Notes: generated by a model not told the origin, from the letters alone. A stretch of 64,000 nt of DNA from Burkholderiaceae bacterium (GCA_024235855.1 JACKLN010000003.1:186001-250000); one strand, 5' to 3'. Positions 16,751-26,186 are shown, counted from the stretch's first letter. Program-made: numbers and translations.

Positions 16751-17797
16751 ATGGAATTCTTCCGGATCAAGCGCGACATCCCGTTCATGCGCCATGCGCT
16801 GGTGCTCAACGCGATCTCCTTCCTCACCTTTGCCGCGGCCGTGTTCTTCCTGGCCACGCGCGGGCTGCACCTGTCGATCGAGTTCACCGGCGGCACGGTG
16901 CTCGAGGTGCAGTACGCGCAGGCGGCCGACATCGACAGGACGCGATCGGCCGTGGAGGCGCTGGATCTCGGCGAGGTGCAGGTGCAGAACTTCGGCACCT
17001 CGCGCGACGTGCTGATCCGCCTGCCGGTGCGCGAGGGCCAGAAGCAGGATGCGCTGGCCACCCAGGTCTTCGGTGAGCTGTGCAAGGTCGAGCAGGGCGA
17101 GGTGCGGACCAAGTCCTACACCACGGCCGAGGGCGAGGCGGTGAGCCGCCCGGCCTGCGAGGTGGCCGGTGCGGCTGCTGGCGCCACCGAGCCGCTGCAG
17201 CTGATGCGCACCGAGTTCGTCGGCCCGTCGGTGGGCGCCGAGCTCTACGAGAAGGGCGTCTACGCGCTGCTGGCCACCATCGTGGGCATCATGATCTACC
17301 TGGCGCTGCGCTTCGAGTGGAAGTTCTCGGTCGCCGCGATCGTGGCCAACCTGCACGACGTGGTCATCATCCTGGGCTTCTTCGCCTTCTTCCAGTGGGA
17401 GTTCTCGCTGGCGGTGCTGGCGGCGGTGCTGGCGGTGCTGGGCTATTCGGTCAACGAGTCGGTGGTGATCTTCGACCGCATCCGCGAGTCGTTCCGCAAG
17501 TACCGCAAGATGACCACGCCGCAGGTCATCGACAACGCCATCACCGGCACCATCAGCCGCACCATCATCACCCACGGCTCCACCCAGATCATGGTGCTGT
17601 CGATGCTGATCTTCGGCGGGCCGACGCTGTTCTACTTCGCGCTGGCGCTGACCATCGGCATCTGCTTCGGCATCTACTCGTCGGTGTTCGTGGCCGCGGC
17701 CACGGCGATGTGGCTGGGCGTGAAGCGGGAAGACTTGGTCAAGGCAACCCCCAAGGATCTGGATCCGAACGATCCGAACGCCGGGGCGGTGGTGTAG
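16751..17797 (+). CDS. secF: Protein translocase subunit SecF
   Basis: 348 residues with helix 1 near 18-37, the SecF motif LSIEFTGGTVLEV, a periplasmic P4-like domain to about 150, and five helices containing GYSVNESVVIFDRIRE and TISRTIITHGSTQ. Partner of the SecD encoded immediately upstream; last gene of the yajC-secDF operon. Confidence 0.97.
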   Translation: MEFFRIKRDIPFMRHALVLNAISFLTFAAAVFFLATRGLHLSIEFTGGTVLEVQYAQAADIDRTRSAVEALDLGEVQVQNFGTSRDVLIRLPVREGQKQDALATQVFGELCKVEQGEVRTKSYTTAEGEAVSRPACEVAGAAAGATEPLQLMRTEFVGPSVGAELYEKGVYALLATIVGIMIYLALRFEWKFSVAAIVANLHDVVIILGFFAFFQWEFSLAVLAAVLAVLGYSVNESVVIFDRIRESFRKYRKMTTPQVIDNAITGTISRTIITHGSTQIMVLSMLIFGGPTLFYFALALTIGICFGIYSSVFVAAATAMWLGVKREDLVKATPKDLDPNDPNAGAVV

Positions 17798-17840
17798 AGT
17801 CGATCGGCACCACAACCCCAGAGTCCACCGCGCAGCCTCC

Positions 17841-20204
17841 ATGGTCACCGGCGCCGCATTTCAGACCCTCGCGGGGCAGGCCCGGCGGCTGTACACCGAA
17901 GAGCTCGTGAAGGGGCTGGCGGGCCTGGTCCAGGACGCCTGCGAAACCGCCAAGGCACTGCTGGACAAGCCGTCGGAGCACGGCACCATGATGCGCCGTC
18001 GCGACCTGGTGCAGAACATCATGAAGCTGGCGCCGGCCTGGCACCGTGGCATGGTGGGCGGGCTGCGCAATGCGCTGCTGTACGGCGTGTCCGCGTCACG
18101 GGTCGGCGAGTTCGCGCCCTCGGGGGGCAGCGCCACCGTCAACACCATGTCGCTGGTGGACGACGACACCATCGAGCTCGAGATCATGACCTCGCGCCTG
18201 GCGCTGGCGATCATGGACCGGGCCTCGTGGGAGTTCTCCGACCTGCGCTCGCGCATCGTGCACCTGGAGCAGCGCGGCGAACTCGAGCCGCAGGACCTGC
18301 TGCGCGCCCACGTGCTGGCGCGCATCGTCGTCGACGCCTGGCGTGGTGCGGGGCTCACGCAGACCGACTGGCGCGAGATGCAGCCGGTGTTGCACGAGGA
18401 GTTCGCCCACCTCACCGAGGCCTGCTACCACGAGACCAACCGCTGGCTGGTCGAACGCCACGTGCTGCCCGACGTCGACCTGCGGCCTTTCATCCGGCGC
18501 AACAAGGGGGTCTCCCCTGGGGCCGGCGCAGCCGGCCAGGGCAACGAGCGTCATTCGGGCTTCGCCACATCGAGCCAGTTCCCGGCTGACGAGCGCGGCG
18601 CCGACTCCGGGTTCGACCGCGGCAGTGGCGGCGGCCGACCGCGCGGCTACGTCGGCGAAGAAACGCGCATGATGACGCGTGCTGGCCCGCTGCCGCGCAG
18701 TTCGGAACACGTGGAGGCGGTGCTCGGCCGCCTCAATCGGCTGGTGGGCCGCCACGTGCCGAACTTCCTGGCGCCGACCAGCCCGCGCGCCCTGTCGCCG
18801 GCGCTGTCGCGCGCCATTGACACGGCGCAGGCCGGCATCCGCCAGCGGCTGACGCCGGATGGCCGGTCCTCTGGCGCCGACGCGCAGGTCACCGCCCCGG
18901 TGATGCTGGACGAACTGCACCAGCGGCGGCAGACCCTCAAGCGCGCGGCGGCCACGCCGGAGGAGCGGGCCACGATCGAGATCGTGGCCCTGCTGTTCCA
19001 GAGCATCCTCACCGAGGACCGCATCCCGGCGGCCATCCGCGTCTGGTTCGCGCGCCTGCAGATGCCGGTGCTGCGCGTGGCGGTGTCGGAGCCGGACTTC
19101 TTCGCCACCGTCGACCACCCGGCCCGGCGCCTGATCGACCGCATGGGCGCCTGCGTGCTGGGGTTCGACAGCAGCACCGGTGGCAACGTGGGCGACGCGC
19201 TGGCCAAGGAGATCAAGCGCATCGTGCAGGTGGTCGAGGCCTACCCCGACACCGGCCGCCGCGTCTTCCAGACCGTGCTCACCGAGTTCGAGAAGTTCCT
19301 CGAGCACTGGTTCAAGAACGAGAACGAGGCCAGCCGCAAGGGGGTGTCGCTGGCGCAGCAGGTCGAGCAGCGCGAGACCATGGCCATCCAGTACACCATC
19401 GAGCTGCGGCGCATGCTCAACGAGGTGCCGGTGCAGGACGGCGTGCGCCAGTTCCTGTTCCAGGTCTGGGCCGACGTGCTGGCCACCTGCGGCGTGCGCC
19501 ACGGCGCGCAGAGCGACCAGACCAAGGCCATGAAGCGCGCCGCGGCCGACCTGATCTGGTCGGCCAGCGCCAAGGTCACGCGCGAGGAGCGCGCCGAGGT
19601 CATCCGTCGGCTGCCGGCGCTGCTGAAGGCGCTGCGCGAAGGCATGGGCATCGCCGGCATCGAGGTCGGCAAGCAGGACGAGCACATCCGCCAGCTCAAC
19701 GACTCCCTGGCCGCGGCCTTCACGGCCAAGGCGGCAGTCATCCCGCACGAGCGGCTGCAGGAGATGATGGAGCGACTGGAGACGCTGGAGGAACTGCTGC
19801 CCGATGCCGCCGACGCGGCCGACATGGCCATCGACGAGTCGATGATGCTGGACCTCTCCGGCCACGAGAGCGCCGACCTGGAGATCGTGACCGACGGCGG
19901 CTCGATGCCCACGCAGGCCATGGTGGCCTGGGCGCGCGAACTGCAGGTGGGCAGCTGGTACATGCTGGACTACCGCGGGCGCAACGAACCGGTGCAGCTG
20001 GCCTGGCAGGGGCTGCGCAAGCAACTCAGCCTGTTCGCGGGCACCAACGGGCGCTGCGTGCTGTTCCAGCAGCAGCGGCTGGCGTCCTTCCTGCAGGCGG
20101 GCCTGTTGCTGCCGGCGCAGGACGAGGCGCTCACGGTGCGGGCCACGCGCAGCGCACTGGCCAAGCTGGACGTCGACGCGTCAGTGCTCGGGTCGTCGTA
20201 CTGA
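17841..20204 (+). CDS. DUF1631-family protein
   Basis: 787 residues, predominantly helical and soluble. It shows the conserved N-terminal DUF1631 block (LVDDDTIELEIMTSRLALAI near 100) and conserved C-terminal blocks (IDRMGACVLGF, EIKRIVQVVEAYPDTGRRVF, and a final beta-rich GSWYMLDYRGRNEPVQLAW). The family is common in beta- and gammaproteobacteria, of unknown mechanism; members have been linked to cyclic-di-GMP/PilZ-type regulation through the C-terminal domain, which I cannot confirm. A low-complexity Gly/Ser/Arg linker at about residues 222-275 is encoded by DNA with two adjacent hairpins (18505-18537). Confidence 0.85.
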   Translation: MVTGAAFQTLAGQARRLYTEELVKGLAGLVQDACETAKALLDKPSEHGTMMRRRDLVQNIMKLAPAWHRGMVGGLRNALLYGVSASRVGEFAPSGGSATVNTMSLVDDDTIELEIMTSRLALAIMDRASWEFSDLRSRIVHLEQRGELEPQDLLRAHVLARIVVDAWRGAGLTQTDWREMQPVLHEEFAHLTEACYHETNRWLVERHVLPDVDLRPFIRRNKGVSPGAGAAGQGNERHSGFATSSQFPADERGADSGFDRGSGGGRPRGYVGEETRMMTRAGPLPRSSEHVEAVLGRLNRLVGRHVPNFLAPTSPRALSPALSRAIDTAQAGIRQRLTPDGRSSGADAQVTAPVMLDELHQRRQTLKRAAATPEERATIEIVALLFQSILTEDRIPAAIRVWFARLQMPVLRVAVSEPDFFATVDHPARRLIDRMGACVLGFDSSTGGNVGDALAKEIKRIVQVVEAYPDTGRRVFQTVLTEFEKFLEHWFKNENEASRKGVSLAQQVEQRETMAIQYTIELRRMLNEVPVQDGVRQFLFQVWADVLATCGVRHGAQSDQTKAMKRAAADLIWSASAKVTREERAEVIRRLPALLKALREGMGIAGIEVGKQDEHIRQLNDSLAAAFTAKAAVIPHERLQEMMERLETLEELLPDAADAADMAIDESMMLDLSGHESADLEIVTDGGSMPTQAMVAWARELQVGSWYMLDYRGRNEPVQLAWQGLRKQLSLFAGTNGRCVLFQQQRLASFLQAGLLLPAQDEALTVRATRSALAKLDVDASVLGSSY
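18505..18537. repeat. Two adjacent hairpins inside the DUF1631 gene linker
   Basis: AGGGG/CCCCT (18505-18509 with 18514-18518) and GGCCGGC/GCCGGCC (18521-18527 with 18531-18537). They lie in frame within the region coding for the low-complexity linker and look like an inserted palindromic unit. Confidence 0.4.
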
Positions 20205-20232
20205 CCCGGGCGCCCGCCCCTCAGGCGGTCAG
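20201..20232. terminator. Candidate bidirectional terminator between DUF1631 gene and smg
   Basis: CTGACC at 20201-20206 pairs with GGTCAG at 20227-20232, with an internal GGGCGCCC palindrome. It lies between convergent genes and spans both stops. No T-run. Confidence 0.35.
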
Positions 20233-20681
20233 TTGATGACCCGCTCCTCGGGCGTGACGAAGAGTTCGTCGAGGATCAGCGCGTCGGGTTCCTCGCCCAG
20301 GCTCCAGAAGACCATCAGCACGATGACCTTGACGTCGTCCAGGTCCAGCGGGCCGCCGCCGGCGGCGGTGGCGCGGTCGATGACCATCTCGCGCATCGGT
20401 GGCGGCAGCACGCCGGCCGACTCGAGGAAGCGGATGAAACCCAGCGATTCGTCACCCAGGCGCTCCCGCTCCGCGTCGGTGTAGACGCGATGGCTGCCCT
20501 CGCGCTGCCGGTCCACGCAGGCTTCGGCGCCGGCGGCCAGGCCGTCGAGCCAATGCAGGGCTTCCTGGATGTCGTCGCGTTCGAAGCCGGCGGCGCTGAG
20601 CTTGCGCGAGAGTTGCCGCTGGTCGGGGCAGGCGTCCGGCCGCCAGTAGTTTTCGTACAGGTAGACGAGCACGTCGAACAT
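20229..20681 (-). CDS. smg: Smg family protein (DUF494)
   Basis: 150 residues starting MFDVLVYLYENYW, the signature start of Smg. Helical, with a conserved Leu-rich end (DLDDVKVIVLMVFWSLGEEP). The family always sits beside dprA, as here (7 bp downstream of the dprA stop); its biochemical role is unknown. The ATG at 20681 is preceded by TATAGT with six intervening bases, so besides readthrough from dprA it may have its own leaderless transcript. Confidence 0.92.
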   Translation of the reverse strand: MFDVLVYLYENYWRPDACPDQRQLSRKLSAAGFERDDIQEALHWLDGLAAGAEACVDRQREGSHRVYTDAERERLGDESLGFIRFLESAGVLPPPMREMVIDRATAAGGGPLDLDDVKVIVLMVFWSLGEEPDALILDELFVTPEERVIN

Positions 20682-20687
20682 CGGCCC

Positions 20688-20693
20688 ACTATA
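20688..20693 (-). promoter_or_regulatory. -10-like TATAGT 6 nt before smg
   Basis: TATAGT on the minus strand overlaps the dprA stop codon and ends 6 nt before the smg ATG. The transcript start would coincide with the start codon. Confidence 0.4.
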
Positions 20694-21807
20694 CCCCGCG
20701 CCGCCGCTGGAACAGCCCGCCGGGCAGCCGGGCCACCTGGTCGGCCAGTTCGAGTTCGAGCAGTCTGACATTCAACGCCGCGGCGTCCCAGCCGGTGCGC
20801 GCGCACAGCGCGTCCAGGGTCACCGGGTCATGGCCCAGCGCCCGCAGCAGCGGGTCGCCATCTTCGTCGTCGCTGGGCTCGGTGTCCGGCTCGAGCACGA
20901 GCGTCGCCTGCACCGGGTGGCGCAGTTCCTCCAGCACGTCGGCCGCCGTCTCCACCAGCTTGGCGCCCTGGCGAATCAACGCGTGGCAGCCCCGCGCCTG
21001 GGGCGCATGGATGGATCCGGGGATGGCGAACACCTCACGGCCGGCCTCGGCCGCGAGCCGCGCCGTGATCAGCGAGCCCGACTGCAGCGTGGCTTCCACC
21101 ACCAGCGTGCCCGATGACAGGCCGGCGATGATGCGGTTGCGGCGCGGGAAGTTGACCGGCAGCGCCGGCGTGCCCGGCCCGTACTCCGACAGGATCAGGC
21201 CGCGCGCGCGGATGCGCTCGGCCAGCCGGCGGTGGCGCGACGGGTAGACGGTGTCCGGGCCGGTGCCGACCACGGCCACCGTGCCGCCGCTGCCCGCCAG
21301 TGCGCCCTCGTGGGCCGCGCCATCGATGCCGCTGGCCAGCCCGGAGACCACCGTCCAGCCGGCGTCCGAGAAGTGGCGCGCGAAGGCGCGCGCGTGGTCC
21401 AGACCCTGGGCGGTCGCGTTTCGGCTGCCGACGATGGCCAGCATCGGCCGCGCCAGCCACGCCGGGTCGCCTTCGGCGAACAGGGCCAGCGGCGGGTCGG
21501 CGGTCTGCAGCAGGGCGGGTGGAAACTGGGGGTCGGCCAGCGTCCACAGGGCCCGGGCCGGGCCGTCCGGCGCGGCACCATCCAGCCAGGCCTGGGCGGC
21601 GGCCAGCCGTGCGGCCAGGGTGGCTGGGGGGTTGTCGAGGGCCATGGCTGCCGGGCCCGCGGCGCGCTGCCGGGCCTCGGACGATGCGCGCATCACGGCA
21701 TCGGCGCTGCCGAAGGCGGCCAGCAGACGCCGAGCCGCACCCCTGCTCAGCCCGTCGCTGAGGATCAGGCGCAGCCAGGCGTCCCGTTCAGCCGCATCGG
21801 CAGGCAT
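20689..21807 (-). CDS. dprA: DNA-processing protein DprA
   Basis: 372 residues. An N-terminal helical region leads into the Rossmann-like DNA_processg_A domain with IVGSRNATAQG near 125, SGLASGIDGAAHEGAL, VVGTGPDTVYPSRHRRL, FPRRNRIIAGLSSGTLVVEA and AIPGSIHAPQARGCHALIRQGA. A C-terminal winged helix (LLRALGHDPVTLDALCARTG) follows. DprA loads RecA on incoming single-stranded DNA during natural transformation. It is the first gene of dprA-smg and has the usual LysM gene upstream. Confidence 0.96.
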   Translation of the reverse strand: MPADAAERDAWLRLILSDGLSRGAARRLLAAFGSADAVMRASSEARQRAAGPAAMALDNPPATLAARLAAAQAWLDGAAPDGPARALWTLADPQFPPALLQTADPPLALFAEGDPAWLARPMLAIVGSRNATAQGLDHARAFARHFSDAGWTVVSGLASGIDGAAHEGALAGSGGTVAVVGTGPDTVYPSRHRRLAERIRARGLILSEYGPGTPALPVNFPRRNRIIAGLSSGTLVVEATLQSGSLITARLAAEAGREVFAIPGSIHAPQARGCHALIRQGAKLVETAADVLEELRHPVQATLVLEPDTEPSDDEDGDPLLRALGHDPVTLDALCARTGWDAAALNVRLLELELADQVARLPGGLFQRRRGV

Positions 21808-21846
21808 CGCGGAAGGGCCCTGGCAGGCCGGTGGACCTGCCGGCGG

Positions 21847-23034
21847 TCAGGGCTGGGTGAAGCGATCGCCGGCGCGCACCGGCTCCTGCACGCTGACGAT
21901 CAGCGCATAAGACACGCGCTCGAAGGTGCGGAACACGAAGAGCAGGCCGTGGCGCTCGTCGGGCAGGCGGATGACCTGCGGGCGGCCGTCGGTGCCGGTG
22001 CGGTCCACGGCAGGCGCTCCGGCGCGCCACAGCGCCAACACGTGGCCACGCTCGATGCCGTCGCGCGCACCGCGGTTGATGGACACGATCTGGTTCTGCC
22101 CGGCGTTGAGGCCGTCGCCGTAGATCGACACCACCCGCCCGTCCACCGGCTGGGCCGGCGCGTGCGGGGCGTAGGCGATCAGGTCGCTCTGCGGCACCGG
22201 GTGCAGGCGGTCGCCGATGCCGGCCTCCAGGCGCAGGTCGTTGATGCGGAAGGTCGCCGGCACGATCTCCGGCCGACCACTGGCGTTGACGCGGTCCTCG
22301 GCCGGGCGCTCGAGCGCCGCGGTGCCGACGTAGCGTGCCTCGTAGCCCAGGATCTCGCGCGTCTGCGGGTCGAGCAGGGGCTTGGCTTCGCGGAACAGGC
22401 GGAAGTCGCGCGCGCCGCCGAGGTCGCCGCGCACGTAGGCGGTCTCGCCGCGGGAGACCAGCACGCGGCCTTCCTGGGTGGCGACGATGCGCGGCGCGCT
22501 GGCCAGTTCGTTGGTCTCGAAGACCACGGCGTCGTTCAGGAACGGGCCGATCAGGTGCAGCGGGATGGCGGCGATGGCGCCGTTGTCCAGCACCTGGCTG
22601 CGCACCCGCGGGCCGAGCTTGACGGTGTTGTCCGGCATGCCGTCGCCCGGGCGCGCCAGGCGCAGCGTGGCCCGGCCGTCCTGCTTGACGAGGTACAGCA
22701 CCTGGCCCGGGAAGATGAGGTGCGGGTTGCGGATCTGGTCGAGGTTCATGCCCCAGAGCTCGGGCCAGCGCCAGGGCGTGGTCAGGAAGAGCTTGGAGAT
22801 GTCCCACAACGTGTCGCCGCGCTGCACGGTGTAGCTGTCCGGCGCGTTGGGCGACAGTTCCGACAGCGGCACGCCAGCCTGGGCCACTTGCTGCGCGGTG
22901 GCACGCCACTCGGGGGTGACCGGCAGGTTCGGCCCGGCGGCCACGGCGGAGCGGGCACCGCACGCAAGCGCTGCACAGGCCAGCAGGACGGGGCCGACGC
23001 GGCGGCGGGCAGTCAGGCGAAAGGGCAGGCTCAT
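21847..23034 (-). CDS. LysM peptidoglycan-binding protein upstream of dprA
   Basis: 395 residues from the ATG at 23034. A signal peptide (about 1-30, ending ARSAVAA) is followed by one LysM domain (about 46-95: SYTVQRGDTLWDISKLFL and LDQIRNPHLIFPGQVLYLV). A long beta-rich C-terminal region of unknown fold follows. Proteins of this layout sit divergent from def in many Burkholderiales. It is probably periplasmic and binds glycan strands. The 260-bp divergent gap to def (23035-23294) holds the promoters of both genes; no well-matched -35/-10 pair was evident. Confidence 0.88.
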   Translation of the reverse strand: MSLPFRLTARRRVGPVLLACAALACGARSAVAAGPNLPVTPEWRATAQQVAQAGVPLSELSPNAPDSYTVQRGDTLWDISKLFLTTPWRWPELWGMNLDQIRNPHLIFPGQVLYLVKQDGRATLRLARPGDGMPDNTVKLGPRVRSQVLDNGAIAAIPLHLIGPFLNDAVVFETNELASAPRIVATQEGRVLVSRGETAYVRGDLGGARDFRLFREAKPLLDPQTREILGYEARYVGTAALERPAEDRVNASGRPEIVPATFRINDLRLEAGIGDRLHPVPQSDLIAYAPHAPAQPVDGRVVSIYGDGLNAGQNQIVSINRGARDGIERGHVLALWRAGAPAVDRTGTDGRPQVIRLPDERHGLLFVFRTFERVSYALIVSVQEPVRAGDRFTQP

Positions 23035-23294
23035 GCAGCGGGTCTCCCGGAGGCGGCCGCGTGGCGGGGTGTGGGGCCGAGTGTCACAATCACACCGCAA
23101 CGAGGGTCAGGCGGTTGCCGTCTCGCGCCAACGGCGCATCAGCGGCAAAATGTTCATCTGTTGCGGAAGATTCTGCCCCTAAACCCTTGATATCGCAACG
23201 AAAACAGCCGCCGAAACCGGCCGCTGTGCAGCCCTTCACGGGCCTGATCGTTGTGTGACCCCCACAGCTGAAACCACTTGTTGTCCCCTGCGTC

Positions 23295-23810
23295 ATGGCG
23301 TTGCTGAACATCCTCCGCTACCCCGACCCCCGGCTGCACACGGTGGCCAAGCCCGTGGCCGAGGTCGACGACCGCATCCGCCGCCTGGTGGACGACATGC
23401 TCGAGACCATGTACGCCGCCGAGGGCGTGGGTCTGGCCGCCACCCAGGTGGACGTGCACGAGCGCGTGATCGTGATGGACACCTCCGAGACGCGCGACAG
23501 GCCGCTGGTGCTGATCAACCCGGAGATCGTGGCGCGCAGCGAGGACATGAGCGTCAGCGACGAGGGCTGCCTGTCTGTGCCCACCATCTACGACAAGGTG
23601 CGCCGCCATGCCCGCGTGGCCGTGCGTGCGCTGGACCGCGATGGCCAGGTGTTCGAGCGCGAGGCCGCGGGCCTGATGGCCGTGTGCATCCAGCACGAGA
23701 TGGACCACCTGATGGGCAAGGTCTTCGTCGAGTACCTCAGCCCCTTCAAGCGCGACCGCATCCGCACGCGGATGCTGAAGAAGGCGCGCGAAGAGAAGAC
23801 CACGGCTTGA
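23295..23810 (+). CDS. def: Peptide deformylase
   Basis: 171 residues with all three metal/catalytic motifs: GVGLAATQVD near 46-55 (motif I, GxGxAAxQ), EGCLSVP near 91-97 (Cys ligand) and HEMDHLMGK near 133-141 (HExxH). It removes the formyl group from nascent proteins. It overlaps fmt by four bases, joining deformylation and formylation of the initiator Met in one operon. Confidence 0.97.
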   Translation: MALLNILRYPDPRLHTVAKPVAEVDDRIRRLVDDMLETMYAAEGVGLAATQVDVHERVIVMDTSETRDRPLVLINPEIVARSEDMSVSDEGCLSVPTIYDKVRRHARVAVRALDRDGQVFEREAAGLMAVCIQHEMDHLMGKVFVEYLSPFKRDRIRTRMLKKAREEKTTA

Positions 23811-24775
23811 GCGGCGGCCCGGCCACTTCGTCAGCGCTGCGGGTGGGTTTCGCCGGCACGCCGGCCTTTGCCGCCACCGCGCTGCAGGCGCTGCAGGACG
23901 CCGGCCACGTGCTGCCCCTGGTGCTCACGCAGCCCGACCGCCCCGCCGGCCGCGGCATGAAGCTGCAGGCGTCGCCGGTGAAGCAGCTGGCCTTGCAGTT
24001 GGGGCTGCCGGTGCACCAGCCGCACAGCCTGCGCCTGGACGGGCGCTTTCCCGAGGATGCGGCCAACGCCCGCGCCGTCCTGCAGGCGGCCGACCTGGAC
24101 GTGCTGGTGGTGGCCGCCTACGGGCTGATCCTGCCGGCCTGGGTGCTGACGCTGCCGCGCCGTGGCTGCCTGAACATCCATGCCTCGCTGCTGCCGCGCT
24201 GGCGCGGCGCGGCGCCCATTCACCGCGCGATCGAGGCGGGTGACACCGAGACCGGCATCACCATCATGCAGATGGACGAGGGCCTGGACACCGGGCCGAT
24301 GCGGCTGTGGGCCGCCGAGCCGATCCGGCCCGACGACACCACGGCCACGCTGCACGACCGCCTGGCGACACTGGGTGGGCGTCTGGTCGTGCAGGCGCTG
24401 GTCGCGCTGGACGGCCCCCTGGTGCCGCAGCCCGAGGAGGGCGTGACCTACGCTCACAAGATCGACAAGGCCGAGGCGGCGATCGACTGGACGCTGCCGG
24501 CGGTTCAGATCGAGCGGCGGGTCCGCGCCTTCGACCCGTTCCCCGGGGCGCACTTCCAGCTCGGCGGGCAGCCGGTCAAGCTCTGGCGGGCCCAGGTGGC
24601 GCCGGGCCAGGGTGAGCCTGGCAGCGTGCTGCCGGCGCCGGCCGGCACGCTGCGCGTGGCCTGCGGCGCCGGCGCGCTGGACCTGCTGGAACTGCAGCAG
24701 CCGGGCGGGCGACGTCAGGCGGTCGATGCCTGGCGACAGGCCCATGCGCTGAGCCCGGGCGACCGGCTGGGCTGA
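23807..24775 (+). CDS. fmt: Methionyl-tRNA formyltransferase
   Basis: 322 residues if started at TTG 23807, which overlaps the def stop (TTGA). No ATG or GTG fits, because the conserved strand LRVGFAGTPAFAA follows 13 residues later. The formyl-transferase core has LDVLVVAAYGLILP and LNIHASLLPRWRGAAPIHRAI (the SLLPxxRGxAP motif). The C-terminal OB-like domain begins near 215. It transfers formyl from 10-formyl-THF to Met-tRNAi. Confidence 0.95.
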   Translation: MSGGPATSSALRVGFAGTPAFAATALQALQDAGHVLPLVLTQPDRPAGRGMKLQASPVKQLALQLGLPVHQPHSLRLDGRFPEDAANARAVLQAADLDVLVVAAYGLILPAWVLTLPRRGCLNIHASLLPRWRGAAPIHRAIEAGDTETGITIMQMDEGLDTGPMRLWAAEPIRPDDTTATLHDRLATLGGRLVVQALVALDGPLVPQPEEGVTYAHKIDKAEAAIDWTLPAVQIERRVRAFDPFPGAHFQLGGQPVKLWRAQVAPGQGEPGSVLPAPAGTLRVACGAGALDLLELQQPGGRRQAVDAWRQAHALSPGDRLG

Positions 24776-24875
24776 GCTTCCCGCGGCAGCCGAACCAGGC
24801 GACCGGTGGATCGCGGGGCTGGCCGAGGAGCGGCGCGTTGCTGGCGGCACGACTCAAGTCCGGCGGTTGGCGGCC

Positions 24876-24881
24876 GATAGT
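24876..24881 (+). promoter_or_regulatory. -10-like GATAGT 6 nt before the 24888 lipoprotein
   Basis: GATAGT, six bases, then the ATG; same leaderless-type spacing as at several other genes here. No clear -35. Confidence 0.4.
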
Positions 24882-24887
24882 CTCCGC

Positions 24888-25277
24888 ATGAGTCCCCGTC
24901 TCCGGTTCCTGCTGCTGCTCGCACCTGCCCTGCTGGCCGGTTGCGACCTGCTGGGCATCGAGACGCTGAGCCAGCAGCAGGCCCGCCGCGCGGAGGAGGG
25001 CAAGGCCATCGGCAGCGCCTGCCGCCACGCCGGCCGTGCCATCGAGGACTGCTACGCGCTGAACAAGAAGGCCGACAAGGCCGCCATCTTCGCCGGCTGG
25101 CGCGAGATGAACGACTACATGGCCGAGAACAAGATCGAGGTGCTGCAGCCCAGCCTGCCGTCACCCGAGGCCATGGCGCTGAAGCAGGCGGCCGCCGAGG
25201 CGGCGGCCGCTGCCGAGGAAGACGCCTACGACGAGCCGCCGGCCGCGCGCGGCAAGAAGTCGGCCCACGGCGGCTGA
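24888..25277 (+). CDS. Small lipoprotein, hypothetical
   Basis: 129 residues with a lipoprotein signal peptide: MSPRLRFLLLLAPALLAGC, lipobox LLAGC with Cys19. The mature part is helical with two cysteines (SACRHAG and EDCYALN), the segment ADKAAIFAGWREMNDYMAENKIEV and an Ala/Glu-rich tail. Related small lipoproteins occur beside fmt in this order; no function is known to me. Likely inner face of the outer membrane. Confidence 0.75.
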   Translation: MSPRLRFLLLLAPALLAGCDLLGIETLSQQQARRAEEGKAIGSACRHAGRAIEDCYALNKKADKAAIFAGWREMNDYMAENKIEVLQPSLPSPEAMALKQAAAEAAAAAEEDAYDEPPAARGKKSAHGG

Positions 25278-25380
25278 ACGCCCGTCTGTCGCGCGAGGCG
25301 GCAGACCATCGCGACGGCGATGCAGGCAGATGGACACGCGGGCACCATCGTGGCTTCTGCACAGCCACGAGGAGTCTCCC

Positions 25381-26127
25381 ATGCCCACGACCCGCCGCCA
25401 TCTGCTGACCGTGGCTGCGCTCACTGGCGCGTCCGCCCTGCTGCTGCCGGCCAGCGCCCTGGCCCAGCGGATCACCGGATCGGGCAACATGGTGACGGAA
25501 ACGCGCCCGGCCAGCGGGTTCGTGGCGGTGGCGCTGGAGGCGTCGTTCACCGTGAAGGTGCGGCAGTCCGGGCGCGAGGCGCTGTCGCTGACCGCCGACG
25601 ACAACCTGCTGCCCCTGATCGAGACGGTGGTCGAGTCCCGCAGCGGCCGGCCCACGCTGGTGCTGCGCTGGAAGCGCAACACGTCGATCCAGCACCGCAG
25701 CGACATCGTGGCCACCGTTGACGCCGCCACCGTCGAGGCGCTGGCCACGTCGGGTTCCGGCACGGTCGAGGCCGATGCGGTGCAGGGCGAATCGCTGAAG
25801 CTGGCCGTGGCCGGCTCCGGCGACATCCGCGCCACCAACGTCAAGGTCGCCAGCCTGCAGGCCAGCGTCGCTGGCAGCGGGGACGTTTCCGCCACGGGTT
25901 CGACCGCGGTGCTCAAGGTCAGCATCGCCGGCAGCGGCGACGTGGACACCCGCGGTGTCGAGGCCGAGGAGGTCAAGGTCAGCATCGCCGGCAGCGGAGA
26001 CGCCAAGGTCACCGCCAACGCCGCGCTGTCGGTGTCCATCGCCGGCAGCGGCGACGTGCGCTACCGCGGCCGCGTGAACGCGGTGAAGACCTCCATCGTC
26101 GGCAGCGGCGACGTGACGCGCGAGTGA
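25381..26127 (+). CDS. Secreted DUF2807 (GIN domain) beta-solenoid protein
   Basis: 248 residues from the ATG at 25381. The signal MPTTRRHLLTVAALTGASAL has a twin-arginine-like start. The mature protein begins with ITGSGNMVTETRPASGFVAV, the typical DUF2807 opening. It then carries regularly spaced repeats ending in SGSGT, AGSGD, AGSGD, AGSGD, AGSGD, AGSGD and VGSGD about every 17-20 residues, which would form the turns of a right-handed beta-solenoid. Envelope location is inferred; function unknown. Confidence 0.85.
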   Translation: MPTTRRHLLTVAALTGASALLLPASALAQRITGSGNMVTETRPASGFVAVALEASFTVKVRQSGREALSLTADDNLLPLIETVVESRSGRPTLVLRWKRNTSIQHRSDIVATVDAATVEALATSGSGTVEADAVQGESLKLAVAGSGDIRATNVKVASLQASVAGSGDVSATGSTAVLKVSIAGSGDVDTRGVEAEEVKVSIAGSGDAKVTANAALSVSIAGSGDVRYRGRVNAVKTSIVGSGDVTRE

Positions 26128-26173
26128 TCCGGCGCTGAACAGCACCTCTTACCCCCCACGGTACAGGCTGGGC

Positions 26174-26179
26174 GACAAT
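26174..26179 (+). promoter_or_regulatory. -10-like GACAAT 7 nt before azlC
   Basis: GACAAT followed by seven bases and the azlC ATG at 26187. No clear -35. Confidence 0.4.
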
Positions 26180-26186
26180 CGCGGGC

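Noticed and set aside
23843..23845. GTG as the fmt start
   Set aside because: It would begin inside the first beta strand (VGFAGT). The TTG overlapping the def stop gives a full domain and coupling.
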